Assembly: GCF_033807715.1 (NCBI RefSeq)
Contig: NC_084599.1
Span: 26,530,125-26,594,124, forward strand
Length of the DNA stretch: 64,000 nt
Source: Cololabis saira
Taxonomy: Eukaryota; Chordata; Actinopteri; Beloniformes; Belonidae
Reading direction: 5' to 3'
The notes beneath the pieces were generated by a model. It was not told where the DNA came from. It did no database searches and was given only the letters and a program-made list of their open reading frames with translations. Every line of letters starts with the position of its first letter. Position 1 is the first letter of the stretch. Shown one piece after another: positions 63,127-64,000 of the stretch. The position numbers were made by a program, and so were the translations under genes.

Positions 63127-63752
63127 ACAAACTGTCTCTGAGCAAATACTATTCCATCTACAGCCCGTAGGATGAAGAGAAGAAAACAAGCAACCATAAC
63201 CTTTGACCTTCCTATTCACAACCTATTCATACAGTTAAGTACTTGAGACATTGGAAGTACTTTAGAGCAACACAGAGCAAACTTATGTTTTGTCCAGCCA
63301 CTTGAAATTGTATTTCAATTAAACTGTTTATTTTATTATAGCCTTTTATTGGACACAATGTATTTTTTCCATTCTCCTTTGTAACACAACATAATGTTTG
63401 GCTGTTTGTGGCTTTGTTAGACACCAATAATGGCAGACTGACACCCAGACAATTGTAATAGGAAAATTCTTCAGCTGTGATTAAGGTATTAAGGTAAGTT
63501 GGCTTTTGATAAAGTCACCCTTGAAGTTATGCTTTTCAGACGCATCAGCAGTCGTCCTTTTGGTGTCTATTCGTTAAGCTATTTTAAGAGAAAATGGGAG
63601 AAATCGGTGAATGTAGAAATAATTTTCTTCCAAACTATGTGTACGTCACAAAAAGACATTCTTGCCTGAATAATTTGTCCCACAACTAGAAATAATCTTC
63701 TGAAGTGGTGTTTGGATAGACTGCACAGGAGCAAGGTCATGAAGCAAGAAAG
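63127..63752. other. Unannotated non-coding DNA
   Basis: No gene or repeat recognised between the LINE tail and the last DNA element. Confidence 0.5.
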
Positions 63753-64000
63753 TACCGTATTTTCGCGACCATAAGGCGCAACTTTTTTTTTTTTTTTTTT
63801 TTTTTAAATGTGCCGGGCGCCTTAAGAAACGGTGCGCCGTGTCTATTACCTGAATTACGGTAATGTAAGGCCGGCCACCATGTGAATGGTAAAAAGAGAA
63901 GGGGGCGGGGGAAGCCCCGGTGAGTTGCGACGTGAATGAGACTCCACTGAGCTGATTAATGCGAAACAGATGATGAAAACGTTTAAGGATTTGCTTGATG
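63753..64000 (+). mobile_element. DNA transposon with TACCGTATTTTC end, cut by the window edge
   Basis: Begins TACCGTATTTTCGCGACCAT AAGGCGCA, closely similar to the inverted ends of the element at 59652-60307. A 22-T run follows, then GTGCCGGGCGCCTTAAG, GGTGCGCCGTGTCTATTACC and a GC-rich part with GGGGGCGGGGGAAGCCCCGG. The right end lies outside the window, so length, target duplication and coding content are unknown. It looks less decayed than the 59.6-kb element. Confidence 0.75.

Overview
The window looks like AT-rich, non-coding DNA from a bony fish (teleost), either intergenic or deep intronic. The evidence is indirect. Every repeat family I can recognise is one I know from teleost genomes: a tRNA-derived SINE in several copies, an RTE/Rex3-like LINE tail, an L2-like LINE 3' end, hAT-type elements with TAGGGGTG and TAGGGATGGGCG ends, and a CpG-rich element with TTA target-site duplications. 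Long GT, TA and GGAA microsatellites fit as well. I found no convincing exon of a host protein-coding gene, no rRNA, no tRNA gene and no bacterial-type system. Open reading frames outside the transposon remnants are short and match nothing I recognise.

Layout. 1-11 kb: unannotated AT-rich sequence with one small inverted-repeat element (3.2 kb), a SINE fragment next to a TA repeat (5.7 kb) and an unclassified teleost repeat (7.8-8.1 kb). 11-33 kb: mostly unannotated, with a decayed antisense LINE (11.3 kb), a perfect 19-bp inverted repeat (17.3 kb), a LINE 3' end (21 kb) and old SINE copies (23.7 and 31.1 kb). 33-44 kb: an RTE/Rex3-like tail (33.0-33.5 kb), a second small inverted-repeat element (34.4 kb), hAT copy 1 (37.8-38.9 kb), a different hAT element carrying an 800-bp polypurine array (39.9-41.0 kb), a pure 184-bp GT repeat (42.6 kb) and a PIF/Harbinger-like element (43.0-43.5 kb). 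44-50 kb: nothing recognised. 50.4-51.8 kb: a SINE split by hAT copy 2. 55.6-58.3 kb: a decayed reverse transcriptase and a third kind of hAT element that keeps the first coding exon of a transposase-like gene. 59.6-64 kb: two related DNA elements with TACCGTATTTTC-type ends on either side of a SINE fragment, a frameshifted LINE reverse transcriptase and an L2-like LINE 3' end.

The best-supported observations are the exact target-site duplications of four DNA transposons, the nesting of hAT copy 2 inside a SINE (which gives their relative order), a subterminal ACGATA motif shared by two hAT families, and the transposase-like exon with a good start context and splice donor. None of the LINE or hAT copies looks autonomous. 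I see no candidate for a new multi-gene system here.
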